54,655 nt of DNA from Bacteroidales bacterium (GTDB lineage Bacteria > Bacteroidota > Bacteroidia > Bacteroidales > 4484-276), in contig JACZJL010000064.1 in the NCBI GenBank assembly GCA_014860585.1, positions 1-54,655 of the forward strand, written 5' to 3'. The position numbers and the translations under genes were made by a program. The notes beneath the pieces were generated by a model. The model made no database searches and had not been told where the DNA came from. It worked only from the letters and a program-made list of their open reading frames with translations. Positions 1 to 7,206 of this stretch are shown one piece after another; within the stretch, counting starts at the first letter, position 1; every line of letters starts with the position of its first letter.

Positions 1-900
1 CTCGATGTCAGTGAGCTAGATCCATTCTTGATACCTGAAATTGTGCCCACTTTTGGAGAACAGAGTTTTTTAACAAAACAGGTGGCAGAAAAATTTGGCC
101 TTTCAGCAGGCACGCCAGTCACCTACCGTGCAGGCGATCAGCCAAACAACGCCTTCTCGCTGAATGTACTCAACCCCGGCGAAATAGCCGCCACTGCCGG
201 AACTTCCGGAGTTGTTTATGGCGTGACTGACAAGGTGAATCATGATCCATATCAACGGATAAACACTTTTGCCCATATAAATCACACTGCCGATCATCCA
301 AGGTATGGCGTCCTGCTTTGTATTAACGGAACCGGCATTTCCAACAGCTGGATTAAAAAGATTACCAAAACCTCTGTATTTGAGCTGATGAATCAACTGG
401 CTTCTGCAGTGAAACCAGGATCAGAGGGACTATTGTTTGTCCCCTTTGGAAACGGCGCCGAAAGAATGTTAGGAAATTCAAATCCCGGTGCGGGGTTCTT
501 CAACATTGATTTTAACCTGCATAACCATGCGCACCTTTATCGTGCTGTTCAGGAAGGGGTTGCTTTTGCTTTCAAATACGGAATAGAGATCATGCAGCAA
601 ACCGGTATTGATCCAAAATTGATCCGTGCCGGGCAGTCAAATATGTTTCAAAGCGAAATATTTGGTCAAACCTTGGCTAACCTGACCAGCGCCGAAATCC
701 TTCTCTGCAACACCGACGGATCGCTCGGTGCTGCCCGCGGTGCTGCATTAGGAGCAGGTTTTTACCGGTCAGCTGCAGAAGCCTACCAATCTTTGAGTAT
801 CTTGAAAACCATAAAACCGGATAAAATTCAGGTCTTAGATGAGGCGTATAAGCTGTGGAAGAAAAAATTGTCTTCTCAATTGCAGACATTTCGCACCTGA
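1..900 (+). CDS. xylB: Xylulokinase, C-terminal part (5' end outside window)
   Basis: An open frame runs from the left edge to a TGA at 898-900, giving about 299 residues; the N-terminal half of this roughly 490-residue family lies outside. The visible part is the second actin-like domain of an FGGY carbohydrate kinase. It has the AGDQPNNAF stretch and the glycine-rich IAATAGTSGVVYG phosphate-binding motif, then a GAALGAG helix near the C-terminus. The enzyme phosphorylates D-xylulose with ATP in the cytoplasm, feeding the pentose phosphate pathway. Xylose isomerase and a sugar porter follow on the same strand, which favours xylulose over glycerol or other FGGY substrates. The substrate is inferred from context; the family assignment is clear. 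Confidence 0.88.
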   Translation, partial: LDVSELDPFLIPEIVPTFGEQSFLTKQVAEKFGLSAGTPVTYRAGDQPNNAFSLNVLNPGEIAATAGTSGVVYGVTDKVNHDPYQRINTFAHINHTADHPRYGVLLCINGTGISNSWIKKITKTSVFELMNQLASAVKPGSEGLLFVPFGNGAERMLGNSNPGAGFFNIDFNLHNHAHLYRAVQEGVAFAFKYGIEIMQQTGIDPKLIRAGQSNMFQSEIFGQTLANLTSAEILLCNTDGSLGAARGAALGAGFYRSAAEAYQSLSILKTIKPDKIQVLDEAYKLWKKKLSSQLQTFRT

Positions 901-1007
901 CCTATCGCAGCAAATAGGCAGATTTTATCATACCCGGCTATAAGCAGAAAAGATAAAAAACAGGCATTGCTCCATCAATTCAACATCCAGAGCAGACTTT
1001 GAAATTT

Positions 1008-1039
1008 TTCCAATAATTCTGCAACATTTTTTATCTTTG
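1008..1039 (+). promoter_or_regulatory. Bacteroidota-type promoter for the CMD-family gene
   Basis: TTTG at 1008-1011 and TATCTTTG at 1032-1039 are separated by 20 bases, matching the Bacteroidota sigma consensus TTTG-N19-21-TAnnTTTG. Transcription would begin near 1044. That leaves almost no leader for an ATG at 1053 but a normal leader of about 36 bases for the ATG at 1080. This is the only promoter in the window where I find both boxes at good spacing. Confidence 0.6.
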
Positions 1040-1079
1040 TGCACTATCGGCAATGTCAAACATTCAAAATCACAAACTT

Positions 1080-1391
1080 ATGAGCAACAAAAAACCAAAA
1101 CATTACCTCAATGTAAAAGAAACTTTTCCTCAGTTAATCCAGGCAGTCGAAAACCTTGGTGAAGCAGCCAGGAGCGCTGGACCACTTGACAAGAAGACAA
1201 CACACCTGATCCAGCTGGCAGCTGCTGTGACCAACCGTAACGAAGGTGCTGTGCATAGTCACACACGCCGTCTCCTCGAAGCAGGCGCCACTCCTGAAGA
1301 AATCCGTCATGCCATTGTCCTTCTTGTCAGCACAATAGGTTTTCCTTCCGTCATGGCAGGATTATCGTGGGCTGAGGATATGATGGATTAA
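1080..1391 (+). CDS. Carboxymuconolactone decarboxylase (AhpD/CMD) family protein
   Basis: About 103 residues, all-helical, with the CMD-family pattern: a helix LIQLAAAVTNRNEGAVHSH, then RRLLEAGATPEEIRHAIVLL and a conserved end. The family includes gamma-carboxymuconolactone decarboxylases and AhpD-like peroxidase partners. The CxxC redox pair of AhpD is missing here; the corresponding stretch reads EGAVHSH. A thiol-peroxidase role is therefore unlikely, while the histidines remain. The start at 1080 is preferred over 1053 because the promoter just upstream would leave too short a leader for 1053. It lies between xylulokinase and xylose isomerase with its own promoter, so a link to pentose use is possible but unproven. 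The substrate is unknown. Confidence 0.75.
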   Translation: MSNKKPKHYLNVKETFPQLIQAVENLGEAARSAGPLDKKTTHLIQLAAAVTNRNEGAVHSHTRRLLEAGATPEEIRHAIVLLVSTIGFPSVMAGLSWAEDMMD

Positions 1392-1638
1392 ACCTGACTA
1401 TCATTTTGCTCTATTTTTCTAAAAGAAATTGTTTAACAAATAAATCCAGGGTTGAACTCAAACCTTCCCAATGCTTTGAGAAAAAGTCAATAAACATTGA
1501 TTTTCAATATTTTCCGTATTTCCAAACGCATCCCCTTTCATAGGACTCAATCTGACATTGCAGTTCGTTAGATATTTAGTAATGGATTAAGGCTAAAAAA
1601 GATTTCAAAAATTTCAGACCAATTATTTTTTATTGCGA
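1392..1638. other. Intergenic stretch without a recognisable gene
   Basis: AT-rich DNA between the CMD-family gene and the xylA promoter region. I find no open frame with family features and no tRNA. The only notable word is TTGATTTTCAA at 1497-1507, the same core that occurs in the palindromic elements at 11195 and 32283. It has no terminal arms here, so it may be chance or a remnant. Confidence 0.5.
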
Positions 1639-1696
1639 TAACTTTGCCGATGCAGCAAAGGAATCCTCTACTACAAAATGTAGTCTCCTTTTTTTT
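1639..1696 (+). promoter_or_regulatory. xylA -7 element followed by a leader hairpin with a T-run
   Basis: TAACTTTG at 1639-1646 fits the Bacteroidota -7 box, although no good -33 TTTG sits at the right distance. Directly downstream, AAAGGA (1657-1662) can pair with TCCTTT (1686-1691), and an inner CTACA/TGTAG stem (1671-1675/1679-1683) closes a 3-base loop. Eight T residues follow (1689-1696). If transcription starts near 1652, the xylA mRNA begins with this terminator-like hairpin, 30 bases before the ATG. It may be an attenuator, a 5' stabiliser, or the terminator of the upstream unit. Confidence 0.45.
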
Positions 1697-1724
1697 GCAT
1701 CAATGATTTTTATTCATAAAGACA

Positions 1725-3029
1725 ATGGAATATTTTAAAGGAATTAAAAAAATCCCTTTCGAGGGAAACGAAAGCCTCAACCCGCTGGCTTTTCACTGGT
1801 ATGACGAAAATCGCCTGGTTGGCGGAAAAACATTGAAAGAACACCTGCGTTATGCTGTGGCATATTGGCATTCGTTCTGTGGAACAGGCGATGACCCATT
1901 CGGGCCGGGAACAAGAATTTTCGCATGGGACAAATCCAATGATCCCATTACCCGCGCAAAACATCGCCTTGATGCATCTTTTGAATTTATGACCAAACTC
2001 GGAGTTCCGTTTTATTGCTTTCATGACACCGACCTGGTGGGTGACGGCAGCGTATTTGAAATTGAGAAACGCCTGGAAAAACTGGTTCCGGAAGCTAAAA
2101 TCCTGCAACAACAAACCGGGGTAAAACTGCTCTGGGGAACGACAAACGTGTTCAGCAACCCGCGATATATGAACGGCGCTGCCACAAATCCCGATTTTCT
2201 GGTGGTGGCCAATGCCGCAGTTCAGGTAAAAAATGCCATCGAATCTACCATCGAATTGAGTGGATCGAATTATGTATTTTGGGGAGGCAGAGAAGGTTAT
2301 CTTTCGTTGCACAATACCGACACAAAAAAGGAGATTGAACATCTCGCCATGTTCTTATCCATGGCAAAGGATCATGGCCGGAAAAAAGGATTTACCGGCA
2401 CTTACCTTATTGAGCCTAAACCAATGGAACCCACGAAGCACCAGTACGATTATGATGTTTCCACTGTGATTGGATTCCTGGGGCATTTTGGGCTGGATAA
2501 GGATTTTATGCTCAATATTGAAGTAAATCATGCCACCCTTGCCGGTCATACTTTCGCACATGAGATCAGGATGGCTGCCGATGCCGGAATGTTTGGGTCA
2601 GTGGACGCCAACAAGGGCGATTACCAAAATGGCTGGGATACTGACGAATTTCCCACCAACATTTATGAAGTAACTGAAGCAATGCTCGAAATCATGCAGG
2701 CCGGAGGTTTCACAACGGGTGGGATCAACTTCGATGCAAAACTCCGCCGCAACAGCACCGACCCGGAGGACCTTTTCATTGCGCATATCTCAGGAATGGA
2801 CACCTTCGCAAGGGCATTTATAATCGCTGACAAAATCCTGAACGAAACCGATTACCTGAAAATGCGAAAAGTTCGATATGAGTGTTTTGAGACCAATCTT
2901 GGGAAACTCTTTGAGGAAGGTAAGCTAACCCTCGAGGCACTGCGTGAGATTGCCCTCAAAGGCGGCGTGCCAAAACCAAAAAGCGGTAAGCAGGAAATGC
3001 TGGAACAACTTATCGGGTGGTTTATTTAG
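1725..3029 (+). CDS. xylA: Xylose isomerase
   Basis: 434 residues, the usual length of class II (long) xylose isomerases. It interconverts D-xylose and D-xylulose in the cytoplasm as a metal-dependent TIM-barrel enzyme, and also accepts glucose/fructose. Visible active-site residues are His100 and Asp103 in FHDTD, metal ligand Glu230 and Lys232 in IEPKP, and Glu266 and His269 in [17 protein letters not shown]. The N-terminal [17 protein letters not shown] stretch is typical of class II. The ATG at 1725 follows an AT-rich leader with a hairpin. Together with xylulokinase upstream and the sugar porter downstream it completes entry of xylose into the pentose phosphate pathway. Confidence 0.97.
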   Translation: MEYFKGIKKIPFEGNESLNPLAFHWYDENRLVGGKTLKEHLRYAVAYWHSFCGTGDDPFGPGTRIFAWDKSNDPITRAKHRLDASFEFMTKLGVPFYCFHDTDLVGDGSVFEIEKRLEKLVPEAKILQQQTGVKLLWGTTNVFSNPRYMNGAATNPDFLVVANAAVQVKNAIESTIELSGSNYVFWGGREGYLSLHNTDTKKEIEHLAMFLSMAKDHGRKKGFTGTYLIEPKPMEPTKHQYDYDVSTVIGFLGHFGLDKDFMLNIEVNHATLAGHTFAHEIRMAADAGMFGSVDANKGDYQNGWDTDEFPTNIYEVTEAMLEIMQAGGFTTGGINFDAKLRRNSTDPEDLFIAHISGMDTFARAFIIADKILNETDYLKMRKVRYECFETNLGKLFEEGKLTLEALREIALKGGVPKPKSGKQEMLEQLIGWFI

Positions 3030-3062
3030 GTGGGTAAAATGAATTAGTCGAGTAATTAAATG

Positions 3063-3128
3063 ATGGAGTGATGGGGTGATGCTTGCCCGCCACCTCCTTC
3101 GTCGGTGTCGGGGAGTAATGGAGTGATG
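3063..3128. repeat. Small hairpin flanked by 11-bp direct repeats
   Basis: ATGGAGTGATG occurs at 3063-3073 and again at 3118-3128. Between them, CCCGCCACC (3086-3094) can pair with GGTGTCGGG (3104-3112) with one mismatch around a 9-base loop. The GC-rich core stands out from its AT-rich surroundings. The arrangement looks like a tiny inserted repeat with duplicated flanks, between xylA and the sugar porter, though the direct repeats may simply be part of a repeat family. Confidence 0.45.
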
Positions 3129-3247
3129 TTATGGACTATATGTCTGGGGAATCAGAAACCTAACAGTGTCTTCCATTCCTTTCAGTGTTTTAAAACTAAA
3201 GAACCGGTTGTGCTTTAATAAATGCGACAGCTTTCTAAAAAAATTAT

Positions 3248-4660
3248 ATGGAAAAAATCAACAAACGGTATGTGTTTGGTTTAACGCTGGTAGCCACGCT
3301 TGGCGGGTTACTTTTTGGTTACGACACGGCAGTGATCTCGGGAACTGTGGGATCGCTTGAACGATTTTTCATCGAACCGGCAGGATTGACTGAAACAGCG
3401 GCCAACACACGGCTTGGGTTTGTAGTATCGAGTGCGCTGATTGGCTGTGTAATTGGCGGGATGTTGGGTGGATTGATAAGTCTGCACCTGGGAAGGCGAC
3501 GCGGACTGATGCTGGCGGCATTGCTTTTTCTGATCTCAGCGCTCGGGTCGGCCATGCCCGAAATGTTTTTCCGGCCAGTTGGTGAAGGCGATCATCACTT
3601 CATCACCCATTTTGTGATTTACAGGATCATTGGTGGGATTGGGGTTGGACTGGCTTCGATGCTCTCGCCGATGTACATTGCCGAGGTGGCGCCGACTTCA
3701 ATCAGGGGAAGGCTCGTTTCGTGGAACCAGTTTGCCATCATCTTCGGGATGCTGGTGGTTTATTTTGTCAATTACTTCATTGCTTTGCAGGGCGATGATA
3801 GCTGGCTGCACCTCACCGGCTGGAGATGGATGTTCGCCTCTGAGCTTATTCCAGCCGGTTTATTCTTTTTTCTGCTCTTCTTTATTCCCGAAACTCCCCG
3901 CTACATGGTCATAAAAAATCAGTCGGAAAAAGCATTGGATGTACTTGAAAAAATCAATGGAGTACAAAATGCAAAAAAAATCCTTTCAGAAATCCAATCA
4001 ACTATTGTCAGCCATTCGGCAAAACTGTTTTCCTATGGATTCCTGGTGATCATCATAGGCATCATGCTTTCGGTTTTTCAGCAGTTTGTGGGGATAAACG
4101 TGGTGCTTTATTATGCTCCGGAAATTTTTAGAAACATGGGTTCAGGGACCAATTATGCATTATTACAGACGATTATCGTGGGTACCATCAACCTTGCATT
4201 CACGGTAGTCGCCATCATGACGGTTGACAAATTCGGGCGCAAACCCCTGCAAATTATTGGCGCATTGGGAATGGCCATTTTCATGTTTTCGCTGGGCTTT
4301 GCCTTTTACTTCAATCGCCTCGGGTTGGCCGCATTGATCTTTATGCTCGGTTATGTGGCCTGCTTTGCCGTTTCATGGGGACCAGTGGTCTGGGTTTTAC
4401 TTTCCGAGATCTTCCCCAACCAGATCCGGGGCCGGGCAATGGCTGTGGCTGTCGCCGCACAGTGGATTTCCAACTATCTCATCTCCTCCACATTCCCCAT
4501 ATTGGACAAATCCTCATGGCTTATCGAAAAGTTCAACCATGGTTTTGCTTACTGGATTTATGCCGTGATGGGGTTGCTCGCCGCCTGGTTTATGTGGCGA
4601 TTCGTCCCCGAAACCAAAGGCAAATCGCTGGAAGAGTTGGAGAAGGCATGGAGAAAATGA
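3248..4660 (+). CDS. MFS sugar porter, probable D-xylose:H+ symporter
   Basis: 470 residues with 12 predicted membrane helices and the hallmarks of the sugar porter family. The first helix carries GGLLFGYDTAVISG, the helix 2-3 loop GRRRG, and the mid-protein motif PESPR-like PETPRYMV. Helix 7 has QQFVGINVVLYYAPEIF; a GRKP loop and SWGPVVWVLLSEIFPNQIRGRA follow, and the protein ends with PETKGKSLEELE. It would carry a sugar across the inner membrane with protons. The QQ...N helix 7 motif is that of XylE/GLUT-type transporters, and its place behind xylA makes D-xylose the likeliest substrate; other aldoses cannot be excluded. Its stop lies only 3 bases from the stop of the convergent SLOG gene, with no room for a separate terminator. 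Confidence 0.9.
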   Translation: MEKINKRYVFGLTLVATLGGLLFGYDTAVISGTVGSLERFFIEPAGLTETAANTRLGFVVSSALIGCVIGGMLGGLISLHLGRRRGLMLAALLFLISALGSAMPEMFFRPVGEGDHHFITHFVIYRIIGGIGVGLASMLSPMYIAEVAPTSIRGRLVSWNQFAIIFGMLVVYFVNYFIALQGDDSWLHLTGWRWMFASELIPAGLFFFLLFFIPETPRYMVIKNQSEKALDVLEKINGVQNAKKILSEIQSTIVSHSAKLFSYGFLVIIIGIMLSVFQQFVGINVVLYYAPEIFRNMGSGTNYALLQTIIVGTINLAFTVVAIMTVDKFGRKPLQIIGALGMAIFMFSLGFAFYFNRLGLAALIFMLGYVACFAVSWGPVVWVLLSEIFPNQIRGRAMAVAVAAQWISNYLISSTFPILDKSSWLIEKFNHGFAYWIYAVMGLLAAWFMWRFVPETKGKSLEELEKAWRK

Positions 4661-4663
4661 CCA

Positions 4664-5257
4664 CTATAGCCAGTTTTTCCAGACCTCTTGAGTGATAAAC
4701 GGAATGTTGTTGTTTTTACAAACTCTCATTGTGTGACCTGTACCACCCTTTCCCGGGTTTCGCAGGTCGTCATAAAAAATGGCGAAGTTAGCCGGTGGGA
4801 TCCCTGACCGTGTACCGATGACTTTGATAGTATCACGCAGTAAATAGGCAGCTTTGATGGTTACAGAATTGGAGACACCATTGGTAAACTCATCAACCAA
4901 CCGAGTTGTCCGGCTGTCAGAACTGGTATGATAGGTCACCTCCGGTTCGGCAGCAAGGCTGATGTCGTCAAGTGAATGGATGTGATAAGCAACACTGCTT
5001 TGCCGGCGATGACCGGTGTAGGGGACAATCACTTCGATGCGGTTGGGGTCAATATTAGCAACGCCCCGGGTAAACAGTTCATCCGACCCGGGTGCATTGC
5101 CACTACGAAAACGGGCATGTTTCATTTCCCTGCATAATAATTCTCCCAGGGTAATTAACAAGGGTTGATCTTCCGGCAAAACTACCCGCTTCCCTTCGAG
5201 AAGGATGATACTTCCCTGTTGGTCATAATCTTCCAATATGTTGATCAGAGTAGGCAC
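4664..5257 (-). CDS. Hypothetical protein, probable SLOG-superfamily nucleotide-binding fold
   Basis: 197 residues with no signal peptide or membrane segment. RSGNAPGSD at residues 51-59 and VIVPY at 77-81 recall the RSGgApGaD...iylPw pattern of SLOG (LOG/DprA-like Rossmann) proteins. So does the C-terminal GGTGHTMRVCKNNNIPFI, starting near residue 171, where a GGT loop precedes a helix and an IP-V/I strand. SLOG proteins bind or process nucleotides and nucleotide-derived ligands and are common in phage, plasmid and defence contexts. It lies 70 bases downstream of the broken toxin gene on the same strand and could share its transcript. The function is not predictable beyond the fold; the assignment rests on motif recall. 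Confidence 0.55.
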   Translation of the reverse strand: MPTLINILEDYDQQGSIILLEGKRVVLPEDQPLLITLGELLCREMKHARFRSGNAPGSDELFTRGVANIDPNRIEVIVPYTGHRRQSSVAYHIHSLDDISLAAEPEVTYHTSSDSRTTRLVDEFTNGVSNSVTIKAAYLLRDTIKVIGTRSGIPPANFAIFYDDLRNPGKGGTGHTMRVCKNNNIPFITQEVWKNWL

Positions 5258-5326
5258 TTGTTATATTCTTAATTTTTCAATAGTTACTATAGAAAAAGCA
5301 AATAGGAGTTTCTGTAAAGATGCTGA

Positions 5327-5626
5327 TCATATTTTATCCTCATAACTGGGGTCGTCAGTCCATTTTATGAACCCAAATATTTCCACAGTCATCTCGGTTT
5401 TATTGATTTTGTAAATAATTACATAACCTTTGAAAATTAAATCCCGTATGTCATTTCAGTCAAAGAAAATTGATTTCCTGTTACTGTATGGAAACTTTGG
5501 AACATCCCTTACTGCCTTCATTATGTCGGATTTAAATTTTCTGGCCGACAATGGTTTATCCTTTGCAATAAATTCAACCTGCTCTTCAATCCTTTTGCTG
5601 AATGCCTTTGTAATCCTAACCTTCAT
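5327..5626 (-). pseudogene. RelE/ParE-family toxin interrupted by an in-frame TGA
   Basis: Reading the minus strand from ATG at 5626 gives MKVRITKAFSKRIEEQ, 56 residues ending KSIFFD, then TGA at 5458-5456. The same frame continues without a shift as NDIRDLIFKGYVIIYKINK and ends EVFGF-like EIFGFIKWTDDPSYEDKI at the TGA 5329-5327: 100 codons in total, the usual size for RelE/ParE toxins. Intact relatives read straight through the FD-x-NIRDLIFKGY region, so codon 57 looks like a nonsense mutation. The start overlaps the antitoxin 3' end by 11 bases, as in functional pairs. These toxins cleave mRNA or poison gyrase. A sequencing error or recoded stop is the alternative. Confidence 0.75.
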
Positions 5627-5849
5627 ATTTGCATATGGTCGTTTCGATCTTATTTTCTAATTCTTCAATACTCAAAAATTCAGCCTTACCTTCTTCGACC
5701 AGGCACAATTCGTCATGAAGATATTTCTTTACAGAAAGAAACTCATCATTCTCTTTAATCACTTGTATTTCATCACTATTAAAGCGCGAAAGAAACCACA
5801 TCAGTTGTTTGAAAATACTATCACTGATTCTTAATCTAACTGTCTGCAT
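5616..5849 (-). CDS. Small antitoxin-like protein paired with the RelE/ParE toxin
   Basis: 77 residues from the ATG at 5849, a start preferred over the TTG at 5876. The protein has an N-terminal strand-helix segment (MQTVRLRISDSIFKQLMWFL) that may bind DNA or dimerise, and an acidic, helical C-terminal half (EELENKIE) suited to wrapping a basic toxin. I recognise no specific family. The call rests on size, charge pattern and the 11-base overlap with the downstream toxin frame, a classic antitoxin-toxin arrangement. It appears intact while its toxin is broken, so it may now be a relic or a neutral remnant. Confidence 0.65.
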   Translation of the reverse strand: MQTVRLRISDSIFKQLMWFLSRFNSDEIQVIKENDEFLSVKKYLHDELCLVEEGKAEFLSIEELENKIETTICKYEG

Positions 5850-5863
5850 GGGAATTTTTTTTA

Positions 5864-5871
5864 CAAATCTA
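5864..5871 (-). promoter_or_regulatory. -7 element for the antitoxin-toxin pair
   Basis: On the minus strand TAGATTTG (5871 to 5864) fits TAnnTTTG and lies 14 bases before the ATG at 5849, which supports that start. No clear -33 TTTG is found about 20 bases further upstream. Confidence 0.4.
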
Positions 5872-5960
5872 AGCAATTTGAATTACTGAATGTTTACACA
5901 TCTCAATTGGGAATAAATTTCATCTGATAAACAGGTAAGAACCACTTTCTGATTATCAAC

Positions 5961-5990
5961 AAAAAAGCCCCGCAATCTGCAAGGCTTTTC
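5961..5990 (-). terminator. Intrinsic terminator after the TPR gene
   Basis: On the minus strand a 7-bp stem AAAAGCC/GGCTTTT (5989-5983 with 5969-5963) closes a loop of about 13 bases and ends in a run of six T (5966-5961). It lies 32 bases past the stop of the TPR gene at 6023. Confidence 0.75.
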
Positions 5991-6022
5991 AGTTGTTGGG
6001 AAAAAATTCCCACAAGTTCGTT

Positions 6023-6997
6023 TTAGTTACACTTCAGCACGGTAGTCAATTCGTAGGTTGCATTTTCGACAAATTTGCCAAACTTGGCATTGCCGTATGC
6101 TTCACAGGCTTTGGCATTGTCGCCGGCGCCTTTGTAAGCGTTGCCCATCTCGAAGTAAAACTTGGCTTTCACATCATTCGATTCGGCTGTCGTGAGATCG
6201 AGTCCTGATTGAGCGGCTCCGGCGGCTTTTTCCCAATTCTTCAGGCCATTGTAAGCCAGTGCCATGTAGTAGAATGTATCAGGATCGGTGGAAAGATATT
6301 CGTTTGATGCATTGAAATATTTAAGGGCGTCGTTCCATTTTTGGGCTTGCAACTGTGTGGTACCTTCGCTTTGCAGGAAACGCTTGGCAGTAGTATTGAT
6401 GCGATCTGCCAATGTTTGGTCACCTTCGGCAACAGCCAACTCCCTGGATTTTTTAAATGCTGCATCCATTTCGTCGTTTTTGCCCAGCTTGTTGTAGGTT
6501 AGCCCTTGTCCCCAATAAGCCCGTGAATAGTTAGGATCCAATTCGGCAGACAGGTTATAATTGGTAAGTGCTTCGTCAAATTTGTTCTCTTTAAACAGGT
6601 CGTTTCCTTTAGCAAAATAGAGTTTTGGAATGATATCTTTCGATTTTTGAACAGTTTCGGCGTCGCCAAATTCTTCGCCGGTTCTGATGGCATTTTGAAA
6701 CTCAGTAATTGCTTTATCGTTGTTTTTGTCTTTGTAATCCTGCACTCCAAGCTGATAATATAGCGTAGGAATCTGTCCTTTGGCGGCTGCAGCAATTTCA
6801 TTGCCTTCTTCACCAAGTTTTGCAGCCATTTCATGGGCTTTTTGATATTTCTCAAGTGCAAGTTCCATGTTTCCACTTTGCAAGGCCTGGTTGCCTTCGT
6901 TAAAAACATCAATTGTCGAGTTGAGGTCCTGTGCTGATACGGACAGGCCAACAACTAAAAATGTCAGCAATGCAAAAATTCTCCTTAGTTTCATCAT
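6023..6997 (-). CDS. Exported tetratricopeptide-repeat protein
   Basis: 324 residues from the ATG at 6997 (a second ATG follows at once). A longer frame reaches upstream, but MMKLRRIFALLTFLVVGLSVSAQ is a clear signal peptide, so the start belongs here. After cleavage at about residue 22 the protein is a chain of TPR helical hairpins, such as GNQALQSGNMELALEKYQKA, YFAKGNDLFKENKFDEALTNY and YWGQGLTYNKLGKND. It ends with a further TPR-like pair. TPRs mediate protein-protein contacts, here in the periplasm or on the inner face of the outer membrane. No enzymatic motif is seen and the partner is unknown. A -7 promoter element precedes it and a strong terminator follows, so it is probably monocistronic. 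Confidence 0.8.
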   Translation of the reverse strand: MMKLRRIFALLTFLVVGLSVSAQDLNSTIDVFNEGNQALQSGNMELALEKYQKAHEMAAKLGEEGNEIAAAAKGQIPTLYYQLGVQDYKDKNNDKAITEFQNAIRTGEEFGDAETVQKSKDIIPKLYFAKGNDLFKENKFDEALTNYNLSAELDPNYSRAYWGQGLTYNKLGKNDEMDAAFKKSRELAVAEGDQTLADRINTTAKRFLQSEGTTQLQAQKWNDALKYFNASNEYLSTDPDTFYYMALAYNGLKNWEKAAGAAQSGLDLTTAESNDVKAKFYFEMGNAYKGAGDNAKACEAYGNAKFGKFVENATYELTTVLKCN

Positions 6998-7048
6998 TTT
7001 AAGTGTTTGTTGATTATTAGTGATTTGATTTATTTTAAATAATGGCTG

Positions 7049-7056
7049 CAAAGATA
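7049..7056 (-). promoter_or_regulatory. -7 element for the TPR gene
   Basis: TATCTTTG on the minus strand (7056 to 7049) fits TAnnTTTG and lies 51 bases upstream of the ATG at 6997. It supports the shorter start, since a start at 7111 would lie upstream of the promoter. The -33 box is not convincing. Confidence 0.45.
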
Positions 7057-7206
7057 AATCTTTTAAATCAATGCAACGACCGTTAACATATTGATAATTA
7101 ACATTTAACAAAAATTAGTATTTACCTCTGCATTTTGGGCGCCTGATTTACTCTATAAAATTAACCTGAGAATAAAGAAAAAAGGTTGATTTTCGAAGCC
7201 TTATCT

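Noticed and set aside
1053-1079. Nine extra residues at the N-terminus of the CMD-family protein (ATG 1053)
   Set aside because: The two-box promoter would start transcription only about 9 bases before this ATG, and the added residues lack family character.
1710-2342. Minus-strand open frame of 210 codons opposite xylA
   Set aside because: Antisense of xylose isomerase, with no family features of its own.
5430-5660. Plus-strand open frame of 76 codons across the toxin gene
   Set aside because: It is the antisense of the RelE/ParE toxin frame, which has clear family features; the plus frame has none.
6998-7111. Longer start for the TPR protein
   Set aside because: The extension precedes a clean signal peptide and spans the predicted promoter.
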